Below, one piece after another: positions 7,311 to 14,511 of a stretch of 64,000 bases of DNA (position 1 is its first letter; every line of letters starts with the position of its first letter). The notes beneath the pieces are model-generated. The model was not told the origin of the DNA and did no database searches. It saw only the letters and a list, made by a program, of their open reading frames with translations. Location: positions 1 to 64,000 of the forward strand of contig NZ_RQIT01000016.1 in assembly GCF_003837805.1 (NCBI RefSeq). Direction: 5' to 3'. The translations under genes were made by a program, and so were the position numbers. The stretch comes from Bradyrhizobium sp. RP6 (GTDB taxonomy: Bacteria > Pseudomonadota > Alphaproteobacteria > Rhizobiales > Xanthobacteraceae).

Positions 7311-7775
7311 ATGGATGAACGAGCCCAAGCAATCCTCGATGATGCCCGCGAGACTCTGGCGCGTATCGCCGACGTCAAGGTCGAGCGCCGCGTTCATCGC
7401 GACGACGGCTTTTCGACTGACTGGGCGCGCGGTATGCCGCCGAAGCCAGCGCCGCCGACCATGGCCGAGGTCGAGGCGAAGATCGCTGATGAACTCGATA
7501 AGCGGGCGACCGAGCTACAGACCTTCGTGAGGCGCGCAATCACCACCGCGAAGGCAGAGCACCAAGCCGAGCACGAGGGACTATGGCTCGATGTCTTCGG
7601 AGCGGCGATTGCTGAGGAGCGCAAACGTCGCCGGGCCGAAGTCGGAGATGAGATCGAGAAGCTCCGCGCTGAACTGGCCGAGCTGCGCGCCGATCTGACC
7701 ATTGCCAAGGCTGCTGCTGATGATCGCGGCGCGGTCGTCGAGGTACCGCAGTTTCTGGAGCGCCGCCGTGCGTGA
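7311..7775 (+). CDS. Coiled-coil protein of unknown function
   Basis: 154 residues from the ATG at 7311, five bases after the capsid stop. The second half (about 90-140, EIEKLRAELAELRADLTIAKAAAD) is a clear coiled coil, and the whole is rich in Glu, Arg and Ala. Position next to the capsid gene would allow a structural or scaffold-like role, but nothing in the sequence proves it. The next gene starts within its last codons. Confidence 0.55.
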   Translation: MDERAQAILDDARETLARIADVKVERRVHRDDGFSTDWARGMPPKPAPPTMAEVEAKIADELDKRATELQTFVRRAITTAKAEHQAEHEGLWLDVFGAAIAEERKRRRAEVGDEIEKLRAELAELRADLTIAKAAADDRGAVVEVPQFLERRRA

Positions 7776-7998
7776 TGATGACGACGAACTGGCCCGCGCG
7801 CTCGCCCAAGACTTGAGCGAAAGAGCCACGATCAACGTCCTGCGCGATGACGCCGCCGAGTTGGTCGAGCTGCTCGCGGAATCTGCACCGTTGCCGCCGT
7901 TCGGCTCCGCCAGCGCGATGACGACCTACCGGCGGCTGATGTCGGAGCATCAGCGCTGCTGCCGCTTGCAGGCTCGCTTGCGCGCGCTGCTCGGTTAG
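7768..7998 (+). CDS. Small helical protein
   Basis: 76 residues. The GTG at 7768 overlaps the preceding stop by 8 bp (GTGCGTGA), a common coupled-start layout. The sequence opens VRDDDDELARALAQDL and is acidic and helical, with a Cys pair near the end. Not recognised. Confidence 0.5.
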   Translation: MRDDDDELARALAQDLSERATINVLRDDAAELVELLAESAPLPPFGSASAMTTYRRLMSEHQRCCRLQARLRALLG

Positions 7999-8052
7999 GA
8001 CGACATCCTGAAGTTCGGGCCTTTGATCTCTGGGCGAGAATTTCACGAACCA

Positions 8053-8502
8053 TTAGCTGTTGGGTCGCCTTGCAACGAGACCGCTGCCGATACATTGCAG
8101 CACCGTGTCGCCATTTTGGTTGTGCAAGCGAAACTGACCGCGAACAATCCCACTGTCGGGCCGCGACTTCGACTCGCGCTTTTCCAGCGTGGTCGCTTCG
8201 AGATAGAGGTCGTCGCCGGGTCGCACTGCATGGGGCAGCCGCAGCTCGTCATAACCCAGCCCGGCAACGGCACGAACCCGAGGCTGCAATTCATTGCTCA
8301 GGAAGATGAAGATCGCGAAGGTGTGGGCAGCAGACGCCGACAGCCCGCCAAAAACGGAGCGAGCCGCCGCCGCCTCATCAATGTGGAAGGGCCTTGGGTC
8401 GAACTGCTTGGCGAACTGAATGATCTCGTCCTTGGTGACGGAATACGGGCCAGCCTTCTGGCCGTCACCGATCTCAACGTCTTCAAAATACCCGCTGCTC
8501 AT
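8053..8502 (-). CDS. MaoC-family (R)-specific hydratase, likely cargo
   Basis: 149 residues from the ATG at 8502, which has GGAGGGG about 9 bases upstream. The hot-dog fold pattern is clear: YFEDVEIGD at the start, QFDPRPFHIDEAAAARSVFGGL as the hydratase motif (Asp and His near residues 39-45), and RPGDDLYLEATT later. MaoC-type enzymes hydrate enoyl-CoA thioesters. It is the only recognisable metabolic gene in the element and runs against the main transcription direction, so it looks like a moron or cargo gene with its own promoter. Substrate unknown. Confidence 0.82.
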   Translation of the reverse strand: MSSGYFEDVEIGDGQKAGPYSVTKDEIIQFAKQFDPRPFHIDEAAAARSVFGGLSASAAHTFAIFIFLSNELQPRVRAVAGLGYDELRLPHAVRPGDDLYLEATTLEKRESKSRPDSGIVRGQFRLHNQNGDTVLQCIGSGLVARRPNS

Positions 8503-8984
8503 TGGTAAGCCCCTCCGCTGCAAATCTGGCTTTGAGCCAGCAAACTGCCAGAGATATGCGCAGCGCCAGCGGCGTGGCTGATCGCCATAAAGCGCCGCCC
8601 ATCAAGAGCTTACTCGCGCCGAAGGCGAGTTCAATAGGAAGCCCGCCCGTGCTTTGTCTCAACCTCGGCCTTGCGGGACGTCCGGCGACTGGGAAAACGC
8701 CTGTGGGCGGCTGGTAGAGGCCTTCTGAATGAAAGGGGCCGGGGGGCGGGGTCGCAAAAAGGAGGCGACAGCACATTCCATCGCGGCGGCGCTCGAAAAA
8801 GTTCCATCGGACCAACTACAGTTTGTGGTTCGGAACTTATCGGCAAGGAGCTCAGCGCTGCTAGGGGAAAATTGTGCTACAAACGCCTGAAACCTGCTTC
8901 GCTTACCACGTTACCGCAGCGCAACCGGTAGTTTTGTTCCTCATCATGACATTGTAACCATGAGGAACCGACGGGGAGCCCGCC
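8503..8984. other. 482-bp gap between hydratase and terminase genes
   Basis: Divergent upstream region of the MaoC gene (leftward) and the small terminase gene (rightward). Short open frames exist on both strands, but none has a convincing ribosome site or protein-like composition. G-rich tracts (ggggccggggggcgggg near 8737) stand out. It may hold both promoters and, if the element is packaged, a terminase recognition site. Confidence 0.4.
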
Positions 8985-9389
8985 ATGCCTCGCATCAGCT
9001 CGACCGCCCTCGACTTCGCCCCGGTGGCGGCGAGGCTGCGCCCGCCCGACGATCTCACGGGCGAGGCCCGCAAGCTGTTCGTCCAGATCGTGCTGGAGGC
9101 CCGGCCCGACTTCTTCGAGCCCACCGACGTGCATCTTTTGGCCCGCTACGCGCGGGCGCTGCTCGCCGAACAGGAAGCCGACGAACGGCTGCGCGAGAAT
9201 CCCATAGTTGACCTGAAGCCGAGCCCGTGGCTGGCGATCTGGCAAGCCCGTGATCGCACCGTGCGCTCGCTGGCCCGCATGCTGAAGCTCAACCCGGCCG
9301 GGCGCCACGCCAAGCCGGTCACCGCCGAGCGCGACTACATCGTGCCCAATGAGTACGACCGCATGGCGCTGGAGAAGCGCAATGGCTAG
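8985..9389 (+). CDS. terS: Small terminase subunit, P27 family-like
   Basis: 134 residues. The layout matches P27-type small terminases: a basic/proline start (PRISSTALDFAPVAARLRPPDDLTGEA), a helical recognition region (RKLFVQIVLEARPDFFEPTDVHLLARYARALLAEQEADERL), then WLAIWQARDRTVRSLARMLKLNPAGRHA. TerS selects the DNA to be packaged and delivers it to the large subunit. No large subunit follows here, so if functional it must use a helper phage's motor, as in SaPI-type satellites. The stop overlaps the next start by 8 bp. Confidence 0.75.
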   Translation: MPRISSTALDFAPVAARLRPPDDLTGEARKLFVQIVLEARPDFFEPTDVHLLARYARALLAEQEADERLRENPIVDLKPSPWLAIWQARDRTVRSLARMLKLNPAGRHAKPVTAERDYIVPNEYDRMALEKRNG

Positions 9390-9759
9390 AGCCGATCTCA
9401 GCGAGGCCGACCGCGACGCGCTCAAGCGCGCGCTCAATGCCGCCCGCCGCGAGAGCCCGGCCCGCGCCAAGCAGATCGATGCGATGCTGCGGGACTCTTC
9501 GCGCTCGTGGGACGAGGTTGCCAAGTTCGCAGCCAGTTGCGTCCAGACCGGCAATCTCGGTCTGATGCCGTGGCAACCGCCGCCGTGCCAGATCGCGAAC
9601 ATCGAGGCCGCGCTCGCCGCCAGCGACGACGAACCCCGGCGCGGCCGGAACGCTGCCGCCACGTTGTTGCAGCAGATGCTCGATGCCGGTGTCAGCAGGT
9701 TCGAACCCGATCCCATGGCCGCGCTCGCCGAGGCTGAGCATCAATCGCTGACATCCTGA
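9382..9759 (+). CDS. Unknown protein coupled to the small terminase
   Basis: 125 residues. The ATG at 9382 lies inside the end of the small terminase gene (ATGGCTAG), implying coupled translation. It is helical with a conserved-looking middle, LGLMPWQPPPCQIANIEAALAA. The place normally held by the large terminase ATPase is occupied by this short gene, and no Walker motif is present, so it is not a terminase motor. Function unknown. Confidence 0.6.
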   Translation: MARADLSEADRDALKRALNAARRESPARAKQIDAMLRDSSRSWDEVAKFAASCVQTGNLGLMPWQPPPCQIANIEAALAASDDEPRRGRNAAATLLQQMLDAGVSRFEPDPMAALAEAEHQSLTS

Positions 9760-9968
9760 TCCGGCGCGCGAATGCGACCGCGCCGAAACCGAACGACGCG
9801 AGGCGGGCTAACTTCGGCTTCAGCGAGATCGCCATCCGATGGCCGGAGGCAGTTTAGCGCCTGACGCGCGAAGCATTCCGCCTGCTTGTTTCCGGTCTTC
9901 TGAATCTCTTCGATGGCCCAGACCAACATCTGAACCGCGCCGCCAGAGTCTTCTTGGTTCATCGGCAT
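9741..9968 (-). CDS. Small unknown protein
   Basis: 75 residues from the ATG at 9968 (or 73 from 9962). The helix MLVWAIEEIQKTGNKQAECFARQALNCLR resembles small conserved Rhizobiales proteins with a repeated A-E-x-A-x-x-A-L pattern. It converges on the preceding gene and overlaps its 3' end by 19 bp. Function unknown. Confidence 0.45.
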   Translation of the reverse strand: MPMNQEDSGGAVQMLVWAIEEIQKTGNKQAECFARQALNCLRPSDGDLAEAEVSPPRVVRFRRGRIRAPDQDVSD

Positions 9969-10083
9969 GCCCGCTATTCGAGCCCCGGATTATATTTGAT
10001 GGTATACCTCTGGTGGAGCCGGCTCGGTTCAAAAGTGTACCATGAACACGCGCGGCGTCCAGCGAAGATGAGCACGTCTGGCA

Positions 10084-10171
10084 ATGACTATCTCCGCGCG
10101 AGAAGCAGCTTCTAAGGCGCATTGCGGCGGGCAAAACGGATGCTGACATAGCAGCAAAATTTGGAGGTGGT
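10084..10171 (+). pseudogene. Out-of-frame LuxR-type helix-turn-helix start
   Basis: In the frame of the next gene, upstream codons read LSPREKQLLRRIAAGKTDAD and then IAAKFGGGVKRV, close to the LuxR/GerE helix-turn-helix consensus. A TGA at 10085-10087 cuts this frame. An ATG at 10084 would open it if a 1- or 2-base indel next to the start codon were repaired (M-T-x-LSPRE is a normal start for such domains). So the 5' end of this gene appears frameshifted, or the base calls there are wrong. Confidence 0.5.
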
Positions 10172-10516
10172 GTGAAGCGTGTCGCTGAACAGCGCGCCCG
10201 GTTGCTGCAAAAACTAGGAGTGAGCGATCCTGTCGAGATCGCCGACGCCGCCGAGCGGTTGGCGAGCTGGCGCAATATAGGGGCGTTACATAACCCGATG
10301 CCGATCTCGCTGTCGGATTCCGAAATGGCCGCCGTGATGGATGCCGCCGCTCCCATCGACCGCCGCGCCCGCGATGCCTTCCTGCGCGAGGTGTTCGGCG
10401 AGCTGGCCAAGCACGAGGTGATCGGCCCCGGCATCATCGGCCGCGTTGTGCGTGACATCCAGCGCCGGCACCTCGCGCCGCGCACCGGGCACAACGTGGT
10501 CGGCAAGTGGGACTGA
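10172..10516 (+). CDS. Conserved small protein, possibly truncated at the N-terminus
   Basis: 114 residues if started at the GTG at 10172, which has GGAGG at 10163-10167. The C-terminal part (MPISLSDSEMAAVMDAAAPIDRRARDAFLREVFGELAKHE ... IIGRVVRDIQRRH) belongs to a widespread Rhizobiales small-protein type with the pattern LSD-x-AAVMxAAxPI-xxxRDAFL. Coding potential extends upstream into an intact helix-turn-helix sequence that has lost its start (see 10084-10171). The present product would lack that DNA-binding part. Confidence 0.6.
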   Translation: MKRVAEQRARLLQKLGVSDPVEIADAAERLASWRNIGALHNPMPISLSDSEMAAVMDAAAPIDRRARDAFLREVFGELAKHEVIGPGIIGRVVRDIQRRHLAPRTGHNVVGKWD

Positions 10517-10528
10517 TGCGAATAAAAC

Positions 10529-10548
10529 GGGCGGCACGAATGCCGCCC
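10529..10548 (-). terminator. Intrinsic terminator for the leftward gene at 10561
   Basis: GGGCGGCA (10529-10536) pairs perfectly with TGCCGCCC (10541-10548) around a CGAA loop. Read leftward, the hairpin is followed by TTTTATT. It sits between convergent genes and may slow both transcripts, but the T-run serves the minus strand. Confidence 0.7.
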
Positions 10549-10560
10549 GCCATGTTCAGT

Positions 10561-10743
10561 TTACGCAGAACGCTTAGACGCCGCGACCTGCTTGCTGCCG
10601 ACGTGGTCCTTCTCCGTTAGAATCTCGCTGACCCGCCCCGCATTAATGCGGTAGTCGGCAGCGATCTCGTGCTGAAGCTGGCCACTCCAATAACGCAACC
10701 AAACATCCACAGCTTCGTCGAACGTAAACTTGGTCTTTCTCAA
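10561..10743 (-). CDS. Small helix-turn-helix protein
   Basis: 60 residues. GQLQHEIAADYRINAGRVSEIL is a helix-turn-helix of a type seen in many small Rhizobiales proteins (QxxIAAxYxINxGRVSEV). A basic tail follows. It is transcribed against the main block and has a 17-bp palindrome 43 bp upstream, so an autoregulated repressor of the element is plausible. The leftward terminator follows directly. Confidence 0.65.
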   Translation of the reverse strand: MRKTKFTFDEAVDVWLRYWSGQLQHEIAADYRINAGRVSEILTEKDHVGSKQVAASKRSA

Positions 10744-10785
10744 ATTAGAGGTCCTTTGTGTTGGACCCCTTGACCGGACTCATAC

Positions 10786-10802
10786 GTTCAGTATTACTGA
10801 AC
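10786..10802. promoter_or_regulatory. 17-bp palindrome upstream of the small HTH gene
   Basis: GTTCAGT-ATT-ACTGAAC has perfect 7-base arms. It lies 43 bp upstream of the leftward HTH gene in an AT-richer stretch (gaacttataag). This is a good operator candidate; the binding protein is unknown. Confidence 0.45.
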
Positions 10803-11101
10803 TTATAAGAGACGGCCAAAAGGCCGCACGGGAGTGAACATCATGAAAGCCGGGCATCCGTGGCAGGCGTGACCCGGTTTTTTCATCACCAGACGAATCA
10901 AGCTCGCCTGACCCCGCCAACCTACAAGAGATTCGCGCTCCACGGTGAGTCCGCGCGCAAGATGGCGCAGTTATTCGACCAATCCACAACCGATTGACTC
11001 GGCGCGAATCAACTCGCGCACGGCAGCGAGGGCTTTCATAAACTCGCGCTGATTGGCACGGGCCCGTATATGCTGCGGCTTTCCATCACGAGGTGATTCG
11101 C
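10803..11101. other. Gap of about 300 bp without a clear gene
   Basis: Open frames here are Arg/Ser-rich shadows without ribosome sites. An imperfect tandem of aactcgcg motifs (actcggcgcgaatcaactcgcgcac...aactcgcgctg) lies at about 10997-11050. Promoter for the rightward gene at 11102 is expected here. Confidence 0.35.
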
Positions 11102-11488
11102 ATGGCTGACGAGGCAGACAAAGGCCGTCCGGTACAAGTCACGAGTCCCAGTTACCGAAGCGACAAAACGGACGATCTGCGCATTCGCAAGGATGATGCG
11201 CAGCGACTGGTCGCGCGTTACTTGCGCGAGAAGATGAACCCCGGCGATGCCAATGATCTCGCCAACCGGATCGTTGATGGCATAGTGGCCGCACAAAAGA
11301 CCGCAAGCCGCCCGGCGCTTCGAGGCTGGCGCATGATCCCTGAGCACCCACCCGAAGACGTGCTCTCGCAACTCTCCTCGTCGATCAGGGCTATCCGTCC
11401 AACCGACGACGTGCGCTCGATGTGCTCGGCTGCATGGAAGGCCGTCTATAGGCACGCGACCGCATTGCCGGACGACATCGTCACGTAG
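11102..11488 (+). CDS. Unknown protein
   Basis: 128 residues from the ATG at 11102, with GAGGTG 6-11 bases upstream (a GTG at 11093 is less likely). It has a charged N-terminus, then a helical region (DDAQRLVARYLREKMNPGDANDLANRIVDGIVAAQ). No known domain recognised. Within the right part of the element. Confidence 0.55.
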   Translation: MADEADKGRPVQVTSPSYRSDKTDDLRIRKDDAQRLVARYLREKMNPGDANDLANRIVDGIVAAQKTASRPALRGWRMIPEHPPEDVLSQLSSSIRAIRPTDDVRSMCSAAWKAVYRHATALPDDIVT

Positions 11489-11544
11489 CTCATGGCCCGT
11501 GCCGCACGGCACGAGAAGCGCGAAGTTTCGAAGACTGAACCGCG

Positions 11545-12066
11545 ATGATCCTTTCCAGAACTGATCTCAAGAAAGAGCTGCTCGGTGCGCTATGGCAAGG
11601 GGCTTTGATCGCCGCTCTGTTTTGGTTTCGCAGCGAGTTCGAGCCGCACATTGGCCAGACGGCGACGAGCTGGGCTCTCAACATCCTGCTATTGCTTTAC
11701 CTGTTCTCGCTGATCCGCGTCGCTGGCGGCTGTTATGACATCGTCAGTTGGGAGCGCAACGAACGCAAACTGAAGCAAGAGGATGAACGGGAATTGGCTG
11801 CGCTGGAAAGCGGGCGAGAGCGCGAGCAGGCCGAGTACGATGCATTCCTCAAATGGGCGAAGCTGAACCCGAAAGCCGTTGATCGCCTGCTAGCCATCGT
11901 CGAGCACGAGCAGATTGATGACCCCGAACATTTGACGTGGCTACGGGAGCGTCGGGAGACCGAAGGTCCGAACGCATTGACGGACCTTCCGCGCCTGTTC
12001 GAGTGGCTTAGGGCCCGCCGCGAGTTGCAGAAATTCGGCATCGAACCGCCGCTGCCGCCGCACTAA
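11545..12066 (+). CDS. Small membrane protein of unknown function
   Basis: 173 residues. Two hydrophobic segments (about 12-27, LLGALWQGALIAALFWF, and 43-60, ALNILLLLYLFSLI) suggest an inner-membrane hairpin. The remaining 110 residues are charged and helical (ERNERKLKQEDERELAALES...), probably cytoplasmic. It is the last gene before the right attachment site. Such end genes in mobile elements sometimes give phage exclusion, but no such function can be read here. Confidence 0.6.
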   Translation: MILSRTDLKKELLGALWQGALIAALFWFRSEFEPHIGQTATSWALNILLLLYLFSLIRVAGGCYDIVSWERNERKLKQEDERELAALESGREREQAEYDAFLKWAKLNPKAVDRLLAIVEHEQIDDPEHLTWLRERRETEGPNALTDLPRLFEWLRARRELQKFGIEPPLPPH

Positions 12067-12160
12067 AATCTGGGGACGCGCCGGAACCGGCTGCAAGGGA
12101 CGCAGGACGGACGCGAATTCGGGTTTCTCCAGCCACTTCAAGCGGGTAGATAGAACCTCA

Positions 12161-12176
12161 TTCTCCCACAAGGGGA
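12161..12176. other. attR core
   Basis: Second copy of TTCTCCCACAAGGGGA. It continues to the right as GAAGGAAGAAAG, the expected second half of the host interspersed repeat whose first half is at 168-280, while the left side (gatagaacctca) is element DNA. Confidence 0.65.
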
Positions 12177-12235
12177 GAAGGAAGAAAGAAGCCTTGCGCT
12201 TGTCCGGGACGACAGCCGTGATTGTGGCCCGCGTC

Positions 12236-13423
12236 CTACACCGCCACCTCGTCCCCGAGATACGACACCGCCGCTTCCAGCCCGCCCTTGCCGTGCGGGA
12301 TCTTCAGTGCGTTGAGGCCGACCTCGATCACCCCTAGCGTACCCAGCAGCATCGGCGCGTTGACATGGCCCATATGGGCGATGCGGAAGGCCTGGCCGGA
12401 GAGGTCGCCGATGCCGGTGCCGAGCACCACGCCGCATTTGTCCTTGCAATAGCGCTGCAGCACGGCCGGATCGTGTCCGTTGCTCATGGTCACCGTGGTC
12501 ACGGTGTTGGAGCGCTCGCTCGCCTCCGCGACGTTGAAGCCGAGCACCTGGCCTTCCGCCCAGAGCGAGACCGCGCGCCGCGCGGCTTCGCCGAGCAGGC
12601 TGTGGCGGCGGAAGGCGTTCTCCAGGCCTTCCTCGTGCAGCATGTCGATCGCCTTGCGCAAAGCGAACAACAGATGCACCGGCGCGGTGCCGGCATATTT
12701 GCGATAATTCTCGGTGCCCTCGCGCTCGCTCCAGCTCCAATAGGGTGTCGACATGCCCGCCTTCTTGTGCACCTCGAGTGCACGCGCATTGGCGGCGACG
12801 AAGCCGAGGCCGGGCGGGGTCATCAGGCCCTTTTGCGAGCCGGACATCGCGACGTCCACGCCCCATTTGTCCATCTCGAACGGCATGCAGCCGAGCGAGG
12901 CCACGGTGTCGACCATGTACAGCGCGGGATGGCCGCTCGCCTTGATCGCCTTGCCGATCGCCTCGATGTCGTTCTGCACGCCCGAGGCGGTGTCGACCTG
13001 GACCACGACGACGGCCTTGATGCTGTGCTCCTTGTCGCGGCGCAGCCGCTCCTCGACCTCGTGCGGCCGCACCGCGCGGCGCCAGTCGCCCTTGAGCACC
13101 TCGACCTCGGCGCCCATCAGCGCGGCAGCATTGCCCCAGCCGATCGCAAAGCGCCCGCTCTCCAGCACCAGCACCTTGTCGCCGCGCGACAGCACGTTGC
13201 TGAGCGCCGCTTCCCAGGCGCCGTGGCCGTTGGCGATGTAGATGTAGGATTTGCCCTTGGTCGCGAACAGTTTCGAGATGTCGCCGAGCAGGCTCTCGGT
13301 CAGGTCGAGCATCTCTTTCGAGTAGATGTCGATCGCCGGACGATGCATCGCCCGCAGCACCTCGTCGGGCATCGTGGTGGGCCCGGGGATGGCCAGAAAT
13401 TCCCGGCCCGCGCGAACGGTCAT
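12236..13423 (-). CDS. Class V aminotransferase, serine-glyoxylate type
   Basis: 395 residues, started at the ATG at 13423 with AAGGAC upstream. This PLP-dependent fold-I enzyme has the substrate/cofactor loop PGPTTMPDEVLRAM at the start, ANGHGAWEAALSN near 70 and SGSQKGLMTPPG near 200, where the lysine binds PLP. The closest family is alanine/serine-glyoxylate aminotransferase (SgaA-like), which converts serine and glyoxylate to hydroxypyruvate and glycine in glyoxylate or photorespiratory-type metabolism. It is full length for the family, and is the first chromosomal gene right of the element. Confidence 0.88.
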   Translation of the reverse strand: MTVRAGREFLAIPGPTTMPDEVLRAMHRPAIDIYSKEMLDLTESLLGDISKLFATKGKSYIYIANGHGAWEAALSNVLSRGDKVLVLESGRFAIGWGNAAALMGAEVEVLKGDWRRAVRPHEVEERLRRDKEHSIKAVVVVQVDTASGVQNDIEAIGKAIKASGHPALYMVDTVASLGCMPFEMDKWGVDVAMSGSQKGLMTPPGLGFVAANARALEVHKKAGMSTPYWSWSEREGTENYRKYAGTAPVHLLFALRKAIDMLHEEGLENAFRRHSLLGEAARRAVSLWAEGQVLGFNVAEASERSNTVTTVTMSNGHDPAVLQRYCKDKCGVVLGTGIGDLSGQAFRIAHMGHVNAPMLLGTLGVIEVGLNALKIPHGKGGLEAAVSYLGDEVAV

Positions 13424-13525
13424 TGCTCTTGGTCCTTGTTGCTGGAGCACAGGTTGATGGGTCGCTGAGTCACACTCTTACGCGCTGCTGGAAGCCAAGA
13501 AAAGCACGCAAAATGCAGAGCTGGG

Positions 13526-14251
13526 TTATCGCTTGGTCTCGCGGCAGCCGGCAGCTTCGGCCTCTTCCACCGAGCAGAACCAGCGGGTGCCCTTGCTGAT
13601 CTTCATCTTGATCTGGGTGTACCAGCGGCTGGTCGGCTGGTGGAAGATGCACTCGCCGGCGCTGTTAACGTTGCCCTTGATCGTGCAGTCCGGGGACGGC
13701 GCCACCGGCCCCGAGGCCGAGGCGAGCAGCACCGCATGCGCGCCGTCGGGTGGCTTGGTCGCGCCGAGGATGTTGGTCTTCTTGTTGCGGACGCGCCAGT
13801 CCCAGGGCGCGATGAAGGCGCCCTGCCACATTCCGGCCTTGGCCTCGCGCGCGGCCTTTTCATCCGCTTCATAGTCGTGCGACATGCGGGTGTAGGCCAG
13901 GGCCCAGCCGTTGCGCACCAGCCATTTCTGGATGTCCTCGCCGCCGACCTCGCAGCGCGCCACCGTGCGGCCGCGCCGGTCGATAGACCTCGTGTGGCAA
14001 GCCCAGCTTTTGCCCTCGGTGTATTTGGCAAGCTCGTCGCGAGCGGCGACGCCGCAGGTCCAGCGCTCGGTCTTGGTGTTGAGGCAGAGCTGGTCGACCG
14101 CGGGCGCGTCGATGCCGCCGAGACGAATCCGCGTGTTGCCGATCACGACGGCATCGCCGGCGCGCACTTTTGCGACGCCGGTGATGTCGGCGGCCTCGGC
14201 CAGCGAAGGGAGAGCGAACAAGGACAGCGCAATCAGGACTTTTCGCAACAT
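13526..14251 (-). CDS. Secreted thermonuclease-like (SNase) protein
   Basis: 241 residues. A signal peptide (MLRKVLIALSLFALPSLAEAA) is followed by a staphylococcal-nuclease-like OB-fold domain, about 22-150: ITGVAKVRAGDAVVIGNTRIRLGGIDAPA, then CGVAARDELAKY and WLVRNGWALAYTR. The Arg of RLGGIDAP is present. In classical nuclease this loop carries calcium-binding Asp and catalytic Arg. A C-terminal extension of about 80 residues has paired cysteines (DCTIKGNV...GECIFH...WFCSVEEAEAAGC) resembling the excalibur/SPOR-like tails of secreted nucleases. Probably a periplasmic or exported nuclease. Confidence 0.85.
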   Translation of the reverse strand: MLRKVLIALSLFALPSLAEAADITGVAKVRAGDAVVIGNTRIRLGGIDAPAVDQLCLNTKTERWTCGVAARDELAKYTEGKSWACHTRSIDRRGRTVARCEVGGEDIQKWLVRNGWALAYTRMSHDYEADEKAAREAKAGMWQGAFIAPWDWRVRNKKTNILGATKPPDGAHAVLLASASGPVAPSPDCTIKGNVNSAGECIFHQPTSRWYTQIKMKISKGTRWFCSVEEAEAAGCRETKR

Positions 14252-14361
14252 GCCGATCCGGGTGTTCAGGAAAACGTCGATAAGCCGCGCGATTGTGGTC
14301 GGCTTTTGTCCGCCGGGCCAGCATGCCGAGCAGATTGGCTTTCAACTTCCTGTCATTCGCT

Positions 14362-14504
14362 CTCGTGTCCCGGACGCGGCGCGGCGTGCAACGCCGCTCC
14401 GCAGAGCCGGGACCCGGAGATTCAAGGGCACGTCTCGCGGTGGCATGGGCCCCGGCTCTGCAGCGCACCGCCGAGGAGGCGCTGGGCTGCGTCCGGGGCA
14501 CGAG
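14362..14504. repeat. Interspersed palindromic repeat
   Basis: Ends CTCGTGTCCCGGACGC and GCGTCCGGGGCACGAG are inverted, with inner GCAGAGCCGGGACC/GGCCCCGGCTCTGC arms. It is related to the copy at 17528-17654 and is of the kind scattered between genes in Bradyrhizobium-type genomes. It fills the gap between two leftward genes. Confidence 0.7.
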
Positions 14505-14511
14505 AGTGTCT

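Larger units (their letters stand above)
263..12176. mobile_element. Integrated 11.9-kb element, candidate phage satellite
   Basis: The element is bounded by the direct repeat TTCTCCCACAAGGGGA at 263-278 and 12161-12176. An integrase gene sits just inside the left end. Flanking DNA on each side is one half of a host interspersed repeat. The content is phage-like (integrase, excisionase-like protein, replication initiator, methyltransferase, HK97-like capsid, P27-like small terminase), but no large terminase, portal, prohead protease or tail gene is found. This matches the logic of phage-inducible satellites, which borrow the rest from a helper phage. A shrunken prophage is the alternative. 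Overlapping start/stop codons and mostly intact frames argue that many genes are still maintained. Confidence 0.75.

Noticed and set aside
8483..8815. Leftward open frame upstream of the MaoC gene
   Set aside because: Overlaps the true MaoC start and ribosome site, has no start signal and is Pro/Arg/Leu-rich; probably non-coding.
12100..12235. tRNA gene as attachment site
   Set aside because: I looked for a tRNA-like 3' end at both element edges and found none; the shared core belongs to a dispersed repeat.
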